From Klebsiella pneumoniae (GTDB taxonomy: Bacteria > Pseudomonadota > Gammaproteobacteria > Eutrophobiales > Eutrophobiaceae): 64,000 bases of DNA. Positions 1 to 9,477 of the stretch are shown here, piece after piece. Each line of letters opens with the position of its first letter. Positions within the stretch are counted from its first letter, which is position 1. The notes beneath the pieces were generated by a model. The model had not been told where the DNA came from and ran no database searches. It saw only the letters and a program-made list of their open reading frames with translations. Location: NCBI GenBank assembly GCA_945878555.1, contig CAMDWI010000006.1, positions 62,001 through 126,000 on the forward strand. The letters are read 5' to 3'. Made by a program: the position numbers and the translations under genes.

Positions 1-105
1 AGAATAGCAGGAAACTATAAATTATTTTAACTATCATATATATACCGGCCATTTATTATTTAAGTTATGACCGGCATAAAAGTATTCAATCCAGGGAATT
101 ATATA

Positions 106-561
106 ATGCGCCAGTTCAGGTCAGGTTTATTTTCCATATTATCGATAGGGCTGATTTTTTCATTTCAGCTCCCCGCCGCAGAACTTCACAAATGGGTTGA
201 TGCAGAGGGAAATGTCAATTACACCCAGTCGCCGCCCCCGCCCGGTACCCAGGGGACTACAATTAAACCGCCACCTCCTGTGGCAGATGGTGCCTCCCGT
301 CAACAACTCGAACACAGGCTCGACTCGTTAGACAAACTGACAGAACAAAGGCAAAAACAGACGGAACAGCGGCAGAAATCTGCAACTGAACAAGCTGAAC
401 AAAAACGCCTGTGTGAGCAGGCCAGGTCCAGGCTGGCCAGTTATGAAAGACCCAGGGTCAGTGTTACAGGCAGTGATGGCAATACACGGATTTTGGGAGA
501 AGAGGAACGTACACAGGGTCTGGAAAAGGCCCGGCAACAGGTTCAGGAATTGTGTAAATAA
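106..561 (+). CDS. DUF4124-type secreted protein with coiled-coil tail
   Basis: A 151-residue protein if started at the ATG at 106, which has an AGGGAA ribosome site seven bases upstream. The ATG at 67 in the same frame lacks one and would bury the signal peptide. The N-terminus is a hydrophobic signal sequence ending near LPAAEL. It is followed by the HKWVDAEGNVNYTQSPPP pattern typical of the DUF4124 domain found in secreted gammaproteobacterial proteins. The C-terminal half is rich in Glu, Gln, Lys and Arg and probably coils. The biochemical role of DUF4124 proteins is not established. The gene converges on the HEAT-like gene with only 18 bases between them. Confidence 0.8.
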   Translation: MRQFRSGLFSILSIGLIFSFQLPAAELHKWVDAEGNVNYTQSPPPPGTQGTTIKPPPPVADGASRQQLEHRLDSLDKLTEQRQKQTEQRQKSATEQAEQKRLCEQARSRLASYERPRVSVTGSDGNTRILGEEERTQGLEKARQQVQELCK

Positions 562-574
562 CCCGGCCGGGTTT
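559..574. terminator. possible bidirectional terminator hairpin
   Basis: The AACCCGGCCGGGTTT palindrome lies exactly between two convergent genes and could form a five-base-pair stem with a four-base loop, flanked by short A and T runs. The T run is only three bases long, so this is a weak candidate. Confidence 0.35.
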
Positions 575-579
575 ACTGT

Positions 580-1323
580 TTACCTGACAACAGGGTAGGC
601 CTTCTGGAATACTTCCCTGATCAGTCTGCCGCGGTCATCATCAACATATTTTTGGGATAGGGTGCTGAGCGCCTCTTTTGATTTGGGGTGTACCAGCATA
701 CCCAGTGCAGTAATCGCGCTCTGGGCCACATAAACATTGTCACCTTCAGCCATTTCCTGCAAATACGCAACATCGTCCGGATCGCCATTCAGACCAAGAG
801 AAATGACGACCTGTGCCCGATGAAACTCGTGTTCATCATGGCGATGTGAACGGATATATTCAAGATATTCAGGCTGGTTCATGCTGCGTATTCGATTAAT
901 TGTGCTGGCCAGGGCTATTCTTGAAGGTACCTTGGACAGGGCATCCCAGGCCAGTTCCGGATACTTGTTCCGATTATCTGCCCACATGTCATCCAGCAGA
1001 TTGATTACACCACGATGCCAGCGCATGGAGTACAAGGCGTGCAGTGTATTCGTCAATCCGGCGACATCATCCGTATTGCTTAATGCCTGTTTAACCTCTA
1101 TCAGCGTGGCATTGCCATAGGTGATTTTCCGCTGCAATTCAAACAACCGGGTCTCATCTGTTTTCAGCGCCGGTTCTTCATTGATACCCGTCTGCGCGGT
1201 TTCATTCGCCGGGTTCCCGTCTGTTACTGCCTGACTGGCAACTGACAGGAACGCGGCTAGCAGGCCTGCCAACAGCAGTGTCACCACCGAACCGGGGTTT
1301 GTACTACCCGTCATCTCACGCAT
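580..1323 (-). CDS. putative secreted HEAT-like repeat protein
   Basis: A 247-residue protein with an N-terminal hydrophobic segment (about residues 10-32) that looks like a signal peptide or membrane anchor. A low-complexity linker follows, then a helical region of about 180 residues. The helices near AQVVISLGLNGDPDDVAYL and AQSAITALGMLVHPKSKEAL have the spacing of HEAT repeats. No catalytic motif is visible. It lies 30 bases downstream of pilE on the same strand, so it may be the last gene of the pilin operon, but a pilus role is inference. An internal ATG three codons in (1314) is an alternative start. Confidence 0.7.
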   Translation of the reverse strand: MREMTGSTNPGSVVTLLLAGLLAAFLSVASQAVTDGNPANETAQTGINEEPALKTDETRLFELQRKITYGNATLIEVKQALSNTDDVAGLTNTLHALYSMRWHRGVINLLDDMWADNRNKYPELAWDALSKVPSRIALASTINRIRSMNQPEYLEYIRSHRHDEHEFHRAQVVISLGLNGDPDDVAYLQEMAEGDNVYVAQSAITALGMLVHPKSKEALSTLSQKYVDDDRGRLIREVFQKAYPVVR

Positions 1324-1353
1324 GCTGACAGCCTGTCCGTCTGAAAGTTGTTA

Positions 1354-1803
1354 TTATCGTCCCCAGCATTCGGCAACCGAGAGGGTGCCGGATATGCCCT
1401 TGGTGCCTGCCTGGGTATACGTCAGATTGCCGCAGTCCGGATCCGCAAATGTCGGCGTGGCAGTAAGTGTATAGGTCTGGTATGTGCCTGATGTGGCGAT
1501 GGTCAGTGTGTATTTCCCGGTTTCGGTCGTCGTACTGAAATTTGTCAGTGTCGGGAAAGCATTGTCAGCAGTTGCGTAGCGACTGCGGTCTGAATAAAAC
1601 CGTTCAAGTTTGGCTGCGGCATCCAGTAAAGCGGCGCGGCCTTCCGAACGTTTGCCGCGGGTAACATAGTTTGTATAGGAGGGGTACGCTATGGCGGTCA
1701 GGATGCCGATTACCGTGACGACGATCAGCAGTTCTATCAGCGTAAAACCCTTGTTATTGTTGCGACCGGATTTGTTCAGCAGGGTATGGGTGCGGAATGA
1801 CAT
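1354..1803 (-). CDS. pilE: type IV pilin, PilE family minor pilin
   Basis: A 149-residue prepilin. The leader ends in KG, and the mature N-terminus has the class motif FTLIEL with Glu at +5 (residue 24), then a hydrophobic helix that packs in the pilus core. Cleavage by PilD is expected between Gly19 and Phe20. The body has the [20 protein letters not shown] region and a C-terminal pair of Cys typical of PilE-type pilins. It is the last pilin gene of the fimT-pilV-pilW-pilX-pilY1 operon and is separated from pilY1 by about 155 bases. In this context it acts as a minor pilin of the tip-priming complex rather than necessarily the major subunit. Confidence 0.92.
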   Translation of the reverse strand: MSFRTHTLLNKSGRNNNKGFTLIELLIVVTVIGILTAIAYPSYTNYVTRGKRSEGRAALLDAAAKLERFYSDRSRYATADNAFPTLTNFSTTTETGKYTLTIATSGTYQTYTLTATPTFADPDCGNLTYTQAGTKGISGTLSVAECWGR

Positions 1804-1959
1804 AACATTTATCCTGTAAGTTGGTGTGAATGACTGGATCTCGGGTTGCCGTTATCGGATTTTCATAGCTAGTGCATGATACTCCATGATTCCGTTATTT
1901 GTGAATCCGTTGCCGGGTTTCCCGCAGGAGGCCCGGCAACGAGACGTTATAAGTCAGTG

Positions 1960-4900
1960 CTATTCTTCATACCAGTAGGTACGGAAACGGGGCAGACCGG
2001 CCAGTACACCCAACTGCGATGCACCACCCTCGATACCAACGATACCAATAACACCTTCCTTCGTGAATACCGGTACCACATCCGAGGGTATACCACCTCC
2101 GAGCGCCATCGCCCGGTCGGCCAGATCAATGTCACCATCTGCATCCCAATCGAGGAATGCATTACCGTTCAGAATACTGAAGTTATAGGCTGTGGCATTA
2201 CCCAGTGTCCCTTCACAGGGATTGGACACACTGGCCGCGCCTGGTCTGAACGTGGTGAAGGTAACACCACCGGCCGTAGCATTCGGGGCAGACAGCACCT
2301 TTTCACCGGCGTTACCTGCAGACTGAAAATCATAATACCAGCCGTCGGACTGTTTGGTTGCATCACTGGTGTCCAGTACTGCAGTTGTTGCATCTATCAA
2401 TCCCCCATTGATAATCGGTCCACCCGATCCGTCCGCGTAGCCGTCTGTCACCTCGGAGTAATGATCACCATCACTGTCAGTCAGCCCACTGATGTGACGG
2501 TCCCGGACAGCGTAGAACCGATCCTGAATCACAGTGTTGAGCGGGTGAGAACGATAACCTGAACCGAGCAGTACATAGTCATAGTCTGCCTGATCCGAGT
2601 AAGCTGAATCCCTGACCTGTACGATGGATGGCGGCTCAAAGAATCGGCGTTTCTGGGCAGCTACCGAGGTGCTTGACAGCGTTGCCAGTCTACCCACAAT
2701 TGTCGAGGTACAGGTCGGTGGTGTGCCAGCCAGACAGGCAGCGTCCAGACCGCCACTTGCCTTGATATCGGTACCGAGGTCTACACGCCAGATCTGGCCA
2801 CCGGTATCACCGACATACAGGCGGTCGTCGAGGCCATCACCATTACTGTCGATTATCGATATCCTGGAAGGTATCGAATAGCCCATGGGTGAAATCTGTA
2901 TATCAGCACCGCTGCTCGCACCGCTGATAGACAGTATTTTTGCACCGGTTTCCGGATCGATGATGAATATGGCGTTACCCTTGAAATTCGCCCCACCGTT
3001 GTCGGCAGGAGAGAAAGTACCGGGGCTTTCCAGTATGGGATCATACCCGCCACCGAATATCAGCACGGTTTTTTTGCCGGTGGTAGTCGCGATTTCAGCA
3101 AGTCTCGGTTGCGACCAGGTCTGACCCAGTCGCTCGAATCCACTGGTCACACCACCCTGTATTTTCCACATGAACTTCGGCACTACCTTTTGGGTTGCGC
3201 TGGTGACATTGGCCGATACATTCAGTGCATAGAGGAACTGGTTGCCCATTCTTGCACCCATATAGACCTTGACGAAGTCGCCATCACCGGTTTCAATCCT
3301 GCCGTTATTGTCCACATCGTTCACATACAAGGTGGGGGTGACGTCCAGACCGTATACATGATCCGATTGCGGGTTGGTAAACAGTGTCTGTTGCTGTGTC
3401 CAGAATTCACTGGGCATAAAGCGCCAATCCTCCGTCCCGTCGATACCGTTAATCATACGTATCGATCCGTCGTTGGTACCGACGACAATTTTGTCAAAAA
3501 AGGTGGATATTATTCCGTCAGTGTCTTCCGCTTCAGCCGGTGTGCCGTCATTGTCATCGTCCTGACCGCCATAGGTGATAACTGAGGGTGAGCTGTGCAG
3601 GATATCGTTGGTAGACCAACGCTGGTTGGCGTCGATATCTGTTTCCGGGTCGGCGGTAATATTCTTGCCGAGCAACCATAACATACGGTTTTCACAGTCC
3701 GAACCGGCAGTGGTGGACGGTGTCGGGCACACGGCGGCACGCAGATTAGTCAGTTCCGGGATAGCCCAGTTGAGACTGGTCAGGTTATAACCGGTAGTAC
3801 TCAGCGGTGTTGTTGCTGTGGCCAGTGTGCCATTGCTCGACTCGGTATACAGCAGGACCGTGGTATGGTCCGTAATCTCCGCACCGGAACCTCCTTCGGT
3901 GGTGGCCCTGCCGTCAACACTGGCGGACCAGATACTTTGTGCGGTGTCCTTGAACTTGTCGTCCGCCGGATCAATTGCCACATCGCCATTGGCATCCAGG
4001 AATGAGCCGAGTGAGCATCCGATGGAAGAATCAACACAGATATTGTATTTCTTCACATTACCTGGCCAGGCGAGGTTCAGTGCCGGTGTAAACAAACCAA
4101 AGTAAACCTCATCGCGACTGAGCAGACGGTTAAACGCATTGGTAGCCAGCGAGGGTGATACAAACGAGGTGGGATCGCTCTTTACATCGGTGAGGATGCT
4201 GGTAAATACATCGACCAGATCGCCGGCGGTAACGGCGGTAAATTGCTGTCCGTCTCCCACAGTGGCCATATCCTTGAGGTACTGTAAATCATGTGCATTA
4301 TCCAGGTTGAACGCAATCGTATAGGTGCGGACGATCTGCTCATTGTCGAGATTATCTCCCACCGTGGCTGTGGACTGGTCGTTTTCCTTCATGAACTTCA
4401 TCAGGTCTACAGTACACTGCTCGTTTGAGAAGTAGTCAATCAGAGTATCACCGGTTGCCTTGACAGTACTGTTATTGGCCAGGCAGGATGTACCGATCAT
4501 GGTAGTTATCTTGCTTCTGGACGCGTCACTACTGGAGTTGGCAGCGCCGTCGGTCAATAGCACCTGATAGTTGTTCTGGCAGGTCAATTCCGAGTTGAAC
4601 GGGCTGATATATTCAGGCGTGCCATTTATCTTCTGATCTGCACAGTTCGTGCTGTTCGGATTAGTTGCCATATTGCAGGAATCTTGCTTGGTTACACCAT
4701 AGATATCCGGATCCGGGGCACCATCACCGGTACCCACTGTGGCGCCGCGACAATCCAGTGTATCGTCTGCATTACGTTTGCAATAACTGCCCGGATGGCT
4801 GATTCGGGCACGGGATGAGGAATCACGGCCTTTACCGAAATCAACTTTTTGACCGCGCCAATAGAGGGCGGCCTCATACATGGTTTCCGTAATTGGAGTA

Positions 4901-7089
4901 TTTCCGGATGCAGGCAGGTCATCGACCAGCTCGATCAGCCGTTCACGTACTGACTTGAACTGGGTTTCCGCCGTATCTGCATAACGAATAGACAGTCGTG
5001 GTGCACGTGCCGGGTCACTGTTGTTGCTCTCCGCTATACGGCTACCGGTCCCCGGTTCGACTACAAATACCATCGGATTACCACTTTCCCAACTTGCTGC
5101 ATTTACCATCGTCTGGACTATGCTCGTCAGGTCACTGGTAGTATATAACTCCGAACCGGTAATCCAGTCTTCCGGCGCCCATGCAACTGTGCTGGTATAG
5201 GTACGGTCACTGATGCTGTTCGGGATATTGGAAAAGATGTTGGCGCTGCCATCATCAGCCAACTCTCCCTTGATAGTAAACGAGGCGGCCCCTGTGGAAG
5301 TATTCTGGGCGGTAAAGGTGATCGCGGCCTCCAGTATGGTTGCTCCATTGGGGATATCCACCCCCTGAAAGCGGACACCCACGGTATCAGTGCCGAGGTC
5401 CAGATCGATGTCCGTAATATTCACATTACCATCAGCGGCCTGCTCGGCATCATCACCTTCAACACCGGTCTGGGAGGATTCAGTGGCGGCGTAGCAGCCG
5501 GTGGAGCCACTTTTAAAGCTGTATTTCAGTTTTGGCGGTGTACCGGTGCTACCGTCAAAGCTCTCAGTTTCCCGGAAAACCGTGGACGTATTGGTGGCCC
5601 CGGTTACGAACAGGCTGATGGCATTGCCTCCACACCAGCCGACACGGTCGACGACTTCCTGTAGTACACCCGTCAGGGTGTCAGCGCCGCTGTTATTTGT
5701 CGTTTCCACCGGGTCGGCCTTGGTAAATGCAGGCACTTTCCATTTAGCCACGGCGGTGGTCTTGGTCCGGGCGGAGAAATTGGTATCAACCGTCGAAAAT
5801 GCCCTCGAATTATTGCTGTAGTGCGCCTGTATCGTCCATTCAGTGTCGCTGGCGGAGCCTTCCGTGGCGGAGGGAGTGAGTACCAGGCTCGCATCGGTCA
5901 CCACTGCGCCTTGCGGTATCCGGATGTTTTCAAACCGGTAACCTATCATTTGTTTGTCACCCGGTACCGCGACGGAGGCAGTTGTTTCGATCTCGATGCG
6001 CAGGCGGGGTTGACGGGTAAACGGGAAATTATCCGCGCTGTACAGGATACGTTCACCGGTCAAGGTTTCAATAAAAAATACCATATTATCGTTACTGTAG
6101 GTACAGCCTGTCGTATCGGGTGTCGCTGACGGGGCATTGTCACATCCACGGCTGACGATGGCCTGGACGATGTCCTTCAGGTCCGGGCTGGTAATCGTGG
6201 CGTTCTTGCCTGATGCGGGCAGACCATTCCAGCTGACCGAGGCGGTACGGCTACGGGTGGAGATATCCTTGCAACTGCCGCAAGTATTAAATGCGATCGG
6301 GTCGTTTGCATTTTCACCATAGATTCTGACATTGGTGGAGGTGGTCTTCTTGTAGTTAATATCAAAATCAAGGTAGGCATGCAGTATTTTTGCATTGCGT
6401 ATGTTGTTATCAACGGCGTCATCATCGACATCATCAAATCGCAGAGCAACCAGGTTGTTTGGCACAAAGTTCAGTGCCGTGTCATTGATCACCTTGCCAT
6501 TACTTCCTCCGGAGGTGGTCTCCTCTGCGTCATCGAAGTCATTCTGGACTATAAAACTCAGGTTCTGTGAGGTACTGATGAGGGCTGACGAAGTACCTAC
6601 CTCTACATATTCCAGCACCGGTTCTCCAAGGGCGACAGTATTGGTCGTCAGGTTCTCTTCTCCATCGTTGACACCGGTGGTAATGGTTGATTCATAGCTG
6701 AGTACAACCGGATCGACAACCTCACCAACCACTTCCGAGACATCACCATCGATGTAGGTTACGGGAAACAGAACCGGGCCGCCGTCATCATTGGTATATC
6801 GCATCAAACCGACGTTGACATCTTCAACATCCGTGATGACCTGTTTGACGGCATCCTTGAGCACATCAATGCGTTTCGCACCACCTGCCTCGGGTATCGT
6901 CTCGGTCATACTGCCGGAGGTGTCCAGGATGAACAGGATATTCGGGCGGATGACCTCTCCGGTATTGCCGGTGGAACTGCCGGAGCTGAAGTAGATCTCG
7001 GTATCATCTGCGGAAACGATACCCTGGACTGTGACCAGGGTGAATGTCAGCAGTAAGTGGAACAATCGATTAAAATGGTTGCGCGACAT
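1960..7089 (-). CDS. pilY1: type IV pilus tip adhesin/assembly protein PilY1
   Basis: A 1709-residue secreted protein, much longer than the roughly 1160 residues usual for PilY1. Start at 7089 is chosen because it gives a signal peptide (residues about 7-27) and a GAGG ribosome site. The frame extends upstream to 7191 but would overlap the preceding gene. A von Willebrand A domain begins with DTSGS at residues 56-60. It is interrupted by three related beta-sandwich repeats (about 213-367, 380-525 and 568-703) and resumes at about 709 with GNTPITET and LLTDG. The C-terminal half is the PilY1 beta-propeller with several DxDxDG-like calcium loops, such as DSNGDGLDD. It promotes pilus extension and adhesion at the pilus tip. 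Gene context is strong. Confidence 0.95.
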   Translation of the reverse strand: MSRNHFNRLFHLLLTFTLVTVQGIVSADDTEIYFSSGSSTGNTGEVIRPNILFILDTSGSMTETIPEAGGAKRIDVLKDAVKQVITDVEDVNVGLMRYTNDDGGPVLFPVTYIDGDVSEVVGEVVDPVVLSYESTITTGVNDGEENLTTNTVALGEPVLEYVEVGTSSALISTSQNLSFIVQNDFDDAEETTSGGSNGKVINDTALNFVPNNLVALRFDDVDDDAVDNNIRNAKILHAYLDFDINYKKTTSTNVRIYGENANDPIAFNTCGSCKDISTRSRTASVSWNGLPASGKNATITSPDLKDIVQAIVSRGCDNAPSATPDTTGCTYSNDNMVFFIETLTGERILYSADNFPFTRQPRLRIEIETTASVAVPGDKQMIGYRFENIRIPQGAVVTDASLVLTPSATEGSASDTEWTIQAHYSNNSRAFSTVDTNFSARTKTTAVAKWKVPAFTKADPVETTNNSGADTLTGVLQEVVDRVGWCGGNAISLFVTGATNTSTVFRETESFDGSTGTPPKLKYSFKSGSTGCYAATESSQTGVEGDDAEQAADGNVNITDIDLDLGTDTVGVRFQGVDIPNGATILEAAITFTAQNTSTGAASFTIKGELADDGSANIFSNIPNSISDRTYTSTVAWAPEDWITGSELYTTSDLTSIVQTMVNAASWESGNPMVFVVEPGTGSRIAESNNSDPARAPRLSIRYADTAETQFKSVRERLIELVDDLPASGNTPITETMYEAALYWRGQKVDFGKGRDSSSRARISHPGSYCKRNADDTLDCRGATVGTGDGAPDPDIYGVTKQDSCNMATNPNSTNCADQKINGTPEYISPFNSELTCQNNYQVLLTDGAANSSSDASRSKITTMIGTSCLANNSTVKATGDTLIDYFSNEQCTVDLMKFMKENDQSTATVGDNLDNEQIVRTYTIAFNLDNAHDLQYLKDMATVGDGQQFTAVTAGDLVDVFTSILTDVKSDPTSFVSPSLATNAFNRLLSRDEVYFGLFTPALNLAWPGNVKKYNICVDSSIGCSLGSFLDANGDVAIDPADDKFKDTAQSIWSASVDGRATTEGGSGAEITDHTTVLLYTESSNGTLATATTPLSTTGYNLTSLNWAIPELTNLRAAVCPTPSTTAGSDCENRMLWLLGKNITADPETDIDANQRWSTNDILHSSPSVITYGGQDDDNDGTPAEAEDTDGIISTFFDKIVVGTNDGSIRMINGIDGTEDWRFMPSEFWTQQQTLFTNPQSDHVYGLDVTPTLYVNDVDNNGRIETGDGDFVKVYMGARMGNQFLYALNVSANVTSATQKVVPKFMWKIQGGVTSGFERLGQTWSQPRLAEIATTTGKKTVLIFGGGYDPILESPGTFSPADNGGANFKGNAIFIIDPETGAKILSISGASSGADIQISPMGYSIPSRISIIDSNGDGLDDRLYVGDTGGQIWRVDLGTDIKASGGLDAACLAGTPPTCTSTIVGRLATLSSTSVAAQKRRFFEPPSIVQVRDSAYSDQADYDYVLLGSGYRSHPLNTVIQDRFYAVRDRHISGLTDSDGDHYSEVTDGYADGSGGPIINGGLIDATTAVLDTSDATKQSDGWYYDFQSAGNAGEKVLSAPNATAGGVTFTTFRPGAASVSNPCEGTLGNATAYNFSILNGNAFLDWDADGDIDLADRAMALGGGIPSDVVPVFTKEGVIGIVGIEGGASQLGVLAGLPRFRTYWYEE

Positions 7090-7151
7090 GAGTCTAACCT
7101 CGGTTTCGGTATTCAATTCTGGATTTAACACACGTACAGGTTTCAGGTGTC

Positions 7152-7421
7152 TTACTGACAGGCTTCTTGTGCAGCACTGTCGATATCCCACCCTTCACGA
7201 CACACCTTTTGCTTGTCATTAACCAGCATGGTGCATATCTGTTTATTCTCAAAATCATTGCTGACTGAAGTCCGTTTTCCTGAAGCGCAGACCACACTGT
7301 AATAGCGGACTTCACCGTCATTACCGTTATCAAAGATCTGCATCGTTTCCTCTGCCTGTAGTGGTGTGGTGGCACCGGACACGGCTATGAGTATGGCGGA
7401 TATTACTGAGTACCTGTTCAT
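7152..7421 (-). CDS. small secreted protein in minor pilin operon
   Basis: An 89-residue protein with a clear signal peptide (residues 1-23, ending PLQAEE) and a mature part of about 66 residues with four Cys that could form two disulfides. It sits between pilX and pilY1 on the same strand, 39 bases after pilX and 62 bases before pilY1, so it is almost certainly co-transcribed. I do not recognise the family. Position and export suggest an accessory periplasmic or pilus-tip protein; this is inference. Confidence 0.75.
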   Translation of the reverse strand: MNRYSVISAILIAVSGATTPLQAEETMQIFDNGNDGEVRYYSVVCASGKRTSVSNDFENKQICTMLVNDKQKVCREGWDIDSAAQEACQ

Positions 7422-7460
7422 CTGATTACTCCTTTTATCATTAACGATAAAATTATGGAT

Positions 7461-7961
7461 TTACTGGGCACGGCCGACCTGATAGGCACCGGCATGGATC
7501 GTTGTCGTTGCGCCACTGTCGGTTGCACCGCTCGCTGACAGATCAAAATGATAGAAACCATACGTGGCATCCCAGCCAGAGCCCCGGGGTGGAACAGTCA
7601 TCTGGCGATAGACCGAGTTGAAATTGGTAGTTGCACCATAGGCATCCGCACCGGACCCACCGACATCTGCCGACTTGGCATACAGGTCATCGGCTGTACC
7701 GTCTGTTACAAGTGTGTTGGTTGTTGAAAAGGCGTCTTCGTCATTGAAAACCTGTGCCAGTCCGGTCGATGCCGCCTGAAATGCACGGGTGATGTCCTGC
7801 GTATTGGCAGCCATGCGTTCTTCCATCGTCGTGGTATTGATCGAGCTCAGACCCAGCAGTGTCAGTATCACCAGCATAATGAGTGCCGTAATCAGTACTG
7901 CACCTTCCTGACGTAACAGATTCGTGTGAATGTGAGATCGGGACATGTTTATTCGCTCCAT
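7461..7961 (-). CDS. pilX: minor pilin PilX
   Basis: A 166-residue protein whose N-terminus has a short basic leader, then EGAVLITALIMLVIL and the conserved SSINTTTMEERMAAN segment that defines the PilX N-terminal family. Like other PilX proteins it lacks the canonical Glu5 of pilins. The start overlaps the pilW stop by one base (TGATG). An in-frame ATG five codons later (7946) is an alternative. Part of the FimU/PilV/PilW/PilX/PilE complex that primes type IVa pilus assembly together with PilY1. Confidence 0.9.
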   Translation of the reverse strand: MERINMSRSHIHTNLLRQEGAVLITALIMLVILTLLGLSSINTTTMEERMAANTQDITRAFQAASTGLAQVFNDEDAFSTTNTLVTDGTADDLYAKSADVGGSGADAYGATTNFNSVYRQMTVPPRGSGWDATYGFYHFDLSASGATDSGATTTIHAGAYQVGRAQ

Positions 7962-9019
7962 CAGGTTCGGTTACGGATCTGTACAGTAGTACTGTATACC
8001 CGGCGTCGGCGACGGTCATCGGTCGGGTTGATCGTGGTGCCGAGCAGGTTATAGGTACTGGAATCAACCTCATTCGACGATTCTTCATTCACTGTGCGCA
8101 ACAGCAGGGCGATCTTCACACTGACGACATTGTTCCAGCCTCCCGACGAAGCGACGTCGGTGGCCGTGACGTAACTGTTGGCGATCAGGTCGGCGTTATT
8201 GTCAACCCCGTACATGATTTGCATGTTTTCCACGCCTTCGATCAATTCCTGGTTCTGCAACAGGAATTCAGATGTATTGGAATCAGTATCGATATCACCC
8301 TTGTCCTGGGCGTAGGTACGGCGGAACAGGGAAGGGCCGTTTGACCCGGTAGCAACATAGTAGCGATTAGTAACGTATCGGGAGATTTGCGAGGCAGTTG
8401 TATAGCCTTTCGATAAAGCAGTTGTGCGCTCCAGACTGGTGGCATTCACCGTGGTCACAGCAAAAATATCGGTGCTGGCACAATCACTGATGGCCAGCGG
8501 TTCACCCACCGTTATGTGTGTTGCGCAACTGGTGGTGCAGGCGACCGGGATTACTGTCGTTGCCGAACCGTCTGCCATGTCCGAACTGACGGTAACAGAG
8601 GCAGTGATGGGGTCTATATAACGGACCGTAATCGCATCGGAGGTCCCTACAGGGTCGGTACTGGCAGAGGGTAACCAGCCGCCAGTATTTTCAGAACCTT
8701 CGACGGGGTTATTGAAATTGAACAGATTGGTAACCGTAGCGGCGCCGCTCAGTGAGTTTGTCAGCATCGCCGGGTCATCCGAGCAACCCAGATACGCGGC
8801 CATCCGGATATCTTCTACCAGCAGGTTGATAGCGAAACGCGCGTTTTCCTGTAAACGCCCCATCACATCCTGTTCTGTATACACACGTTTGTTACTGATA
8901 AACAGACCCATGGCGCCTAGCATCAGAAACGAACCGATGACAAGTGCAACCATGATTTCGATCAGTGTAAGTCCGGATTGATGACCCGGATTCTCTTGTT
9001 TCAGGACTGGTTTATTCAT
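7961..9019 (-). CDS. pilW: minor pilin PilW
   Basis: A 352-residue prepilin-like protein. The cleavage motif is SG/LTLIEI (Gly16/Leu17), with Glu at +5 and a hydrophobic helix to about residue 45. Leu instead of Phe at +1 is a known PilW variation. The segment TEQDVMGRLQENARFAINLLVEDIRMAAYLGC is the signature region of PilW. The large C-terminal beta-rich domain is typical of this minor pilin. It lies 14 bases after pilV and overlaps pilX by one base, within the minor pilin operon. Confidence 0.92.
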   Translation of the reverse strand: MNKPVLKQENPGHQSGLTLIEIMVALVIGSFLMLGAMGLFISNKRVYTEQDVMGRLQENARFAINLLVEDIRMAAYLGCSDDPAMLTNSLSGAATVTNLFNFNNPVEGSENTGGWLPSASTDPVGTSDAITVRYIDPITASVTVSSDMADGSATTVIPVACTTSCATHITVGEPLAISDCASTDIFAVTTVNATSLERTTALSKGYTTASQISRYVTNRYYVATGSNGPSLFRRTYAQDKGDIDTDSNTSEFLLQNQELIEGVENMQIMYGVDNNADLIANSYVTATDVASSGGWNNVVSVKIALLLRTVNEESSNEVDSSTYNLLGTTINPTDDRRRRRVYSTTVQIRNRT

Positions 9020-9033
9020 CGGGGAACCGGTTT

Positions 9034-9477
9034 TTAATTTGGCTGAAAGGAATAGGTAACGGTATGGGTTTCGCCTTCGCGATCAGTCCATCCGAGCGCG
9101 ACGGTATACAATTGACCGACCGGACCGGTAATATTTGCAGTGCTGCCCGGTGGTAGCGCCCAGTCGACAAAGTCATACCAGCAGTTCAGGTCATTATCAG
9201 CATCAGAGGCGACTGCATAATCACATGGTGTATGTGCTCCCCCCGCTGTGTAATTGGCAACATAATCGGTCGCATTCAGCTGATTCAGTCTCATCTTGTC
9301 TGCAATATCATTGGCCAGAAACGTGATCTGGCTACGTACATTGGCGTCATAGCTGTATTTGAGACCCTTGAATTGCAGCGCAATAATGCCAAGCACGCCG
9401 ATAGCGAGGATCAGTAGCGATACAAGTACTTCTATCAGGGTAAATCCGGTTTGCCGTTGTGGTGACCTGGTTATCAT
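9034..9477 (-). CDS. pilV: minor pilin PilV
   Basis: A 147-residue type IV prepilin with leader QTG/FTLIEV (Gly11/Phe12, Glu at +5) followed by the LLILAIGVLGIIALQFKGL helix characteristic of PilV. Its ATG overlaps the TGA of fimT (ATGA), showing translational coupling. It works with FimT/FimU, PilW and PilX in the pilus-priming complex. Confidence 0.92.
   Translation of the reverse strand: MITRSPQRQTGFTLIEVLVSLLILAIGVLGIIALQFKGLKYSYDANVRSQITFLANDIADKMRLNQLNATDYVANYTAGGAHTPCDYAVASDADNDLNCWYDFVDWALPPGSTANITGPVGQLYTVALGWTDREGETHTVTYSFQPN

Noticed and set aside
1876-2562. Plus-strand 228-residue frame opposite pilY1
   Set aside because: It lies wholly inside pilY1 in antisense and has no recognisable domain or ribosome site.
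7090-7191. N-terminal extension of PilY1
   Set aside because: It overlaps the small secreted gene and has no signal peptide; the internal ATG has a signal peptide and ribosome site.
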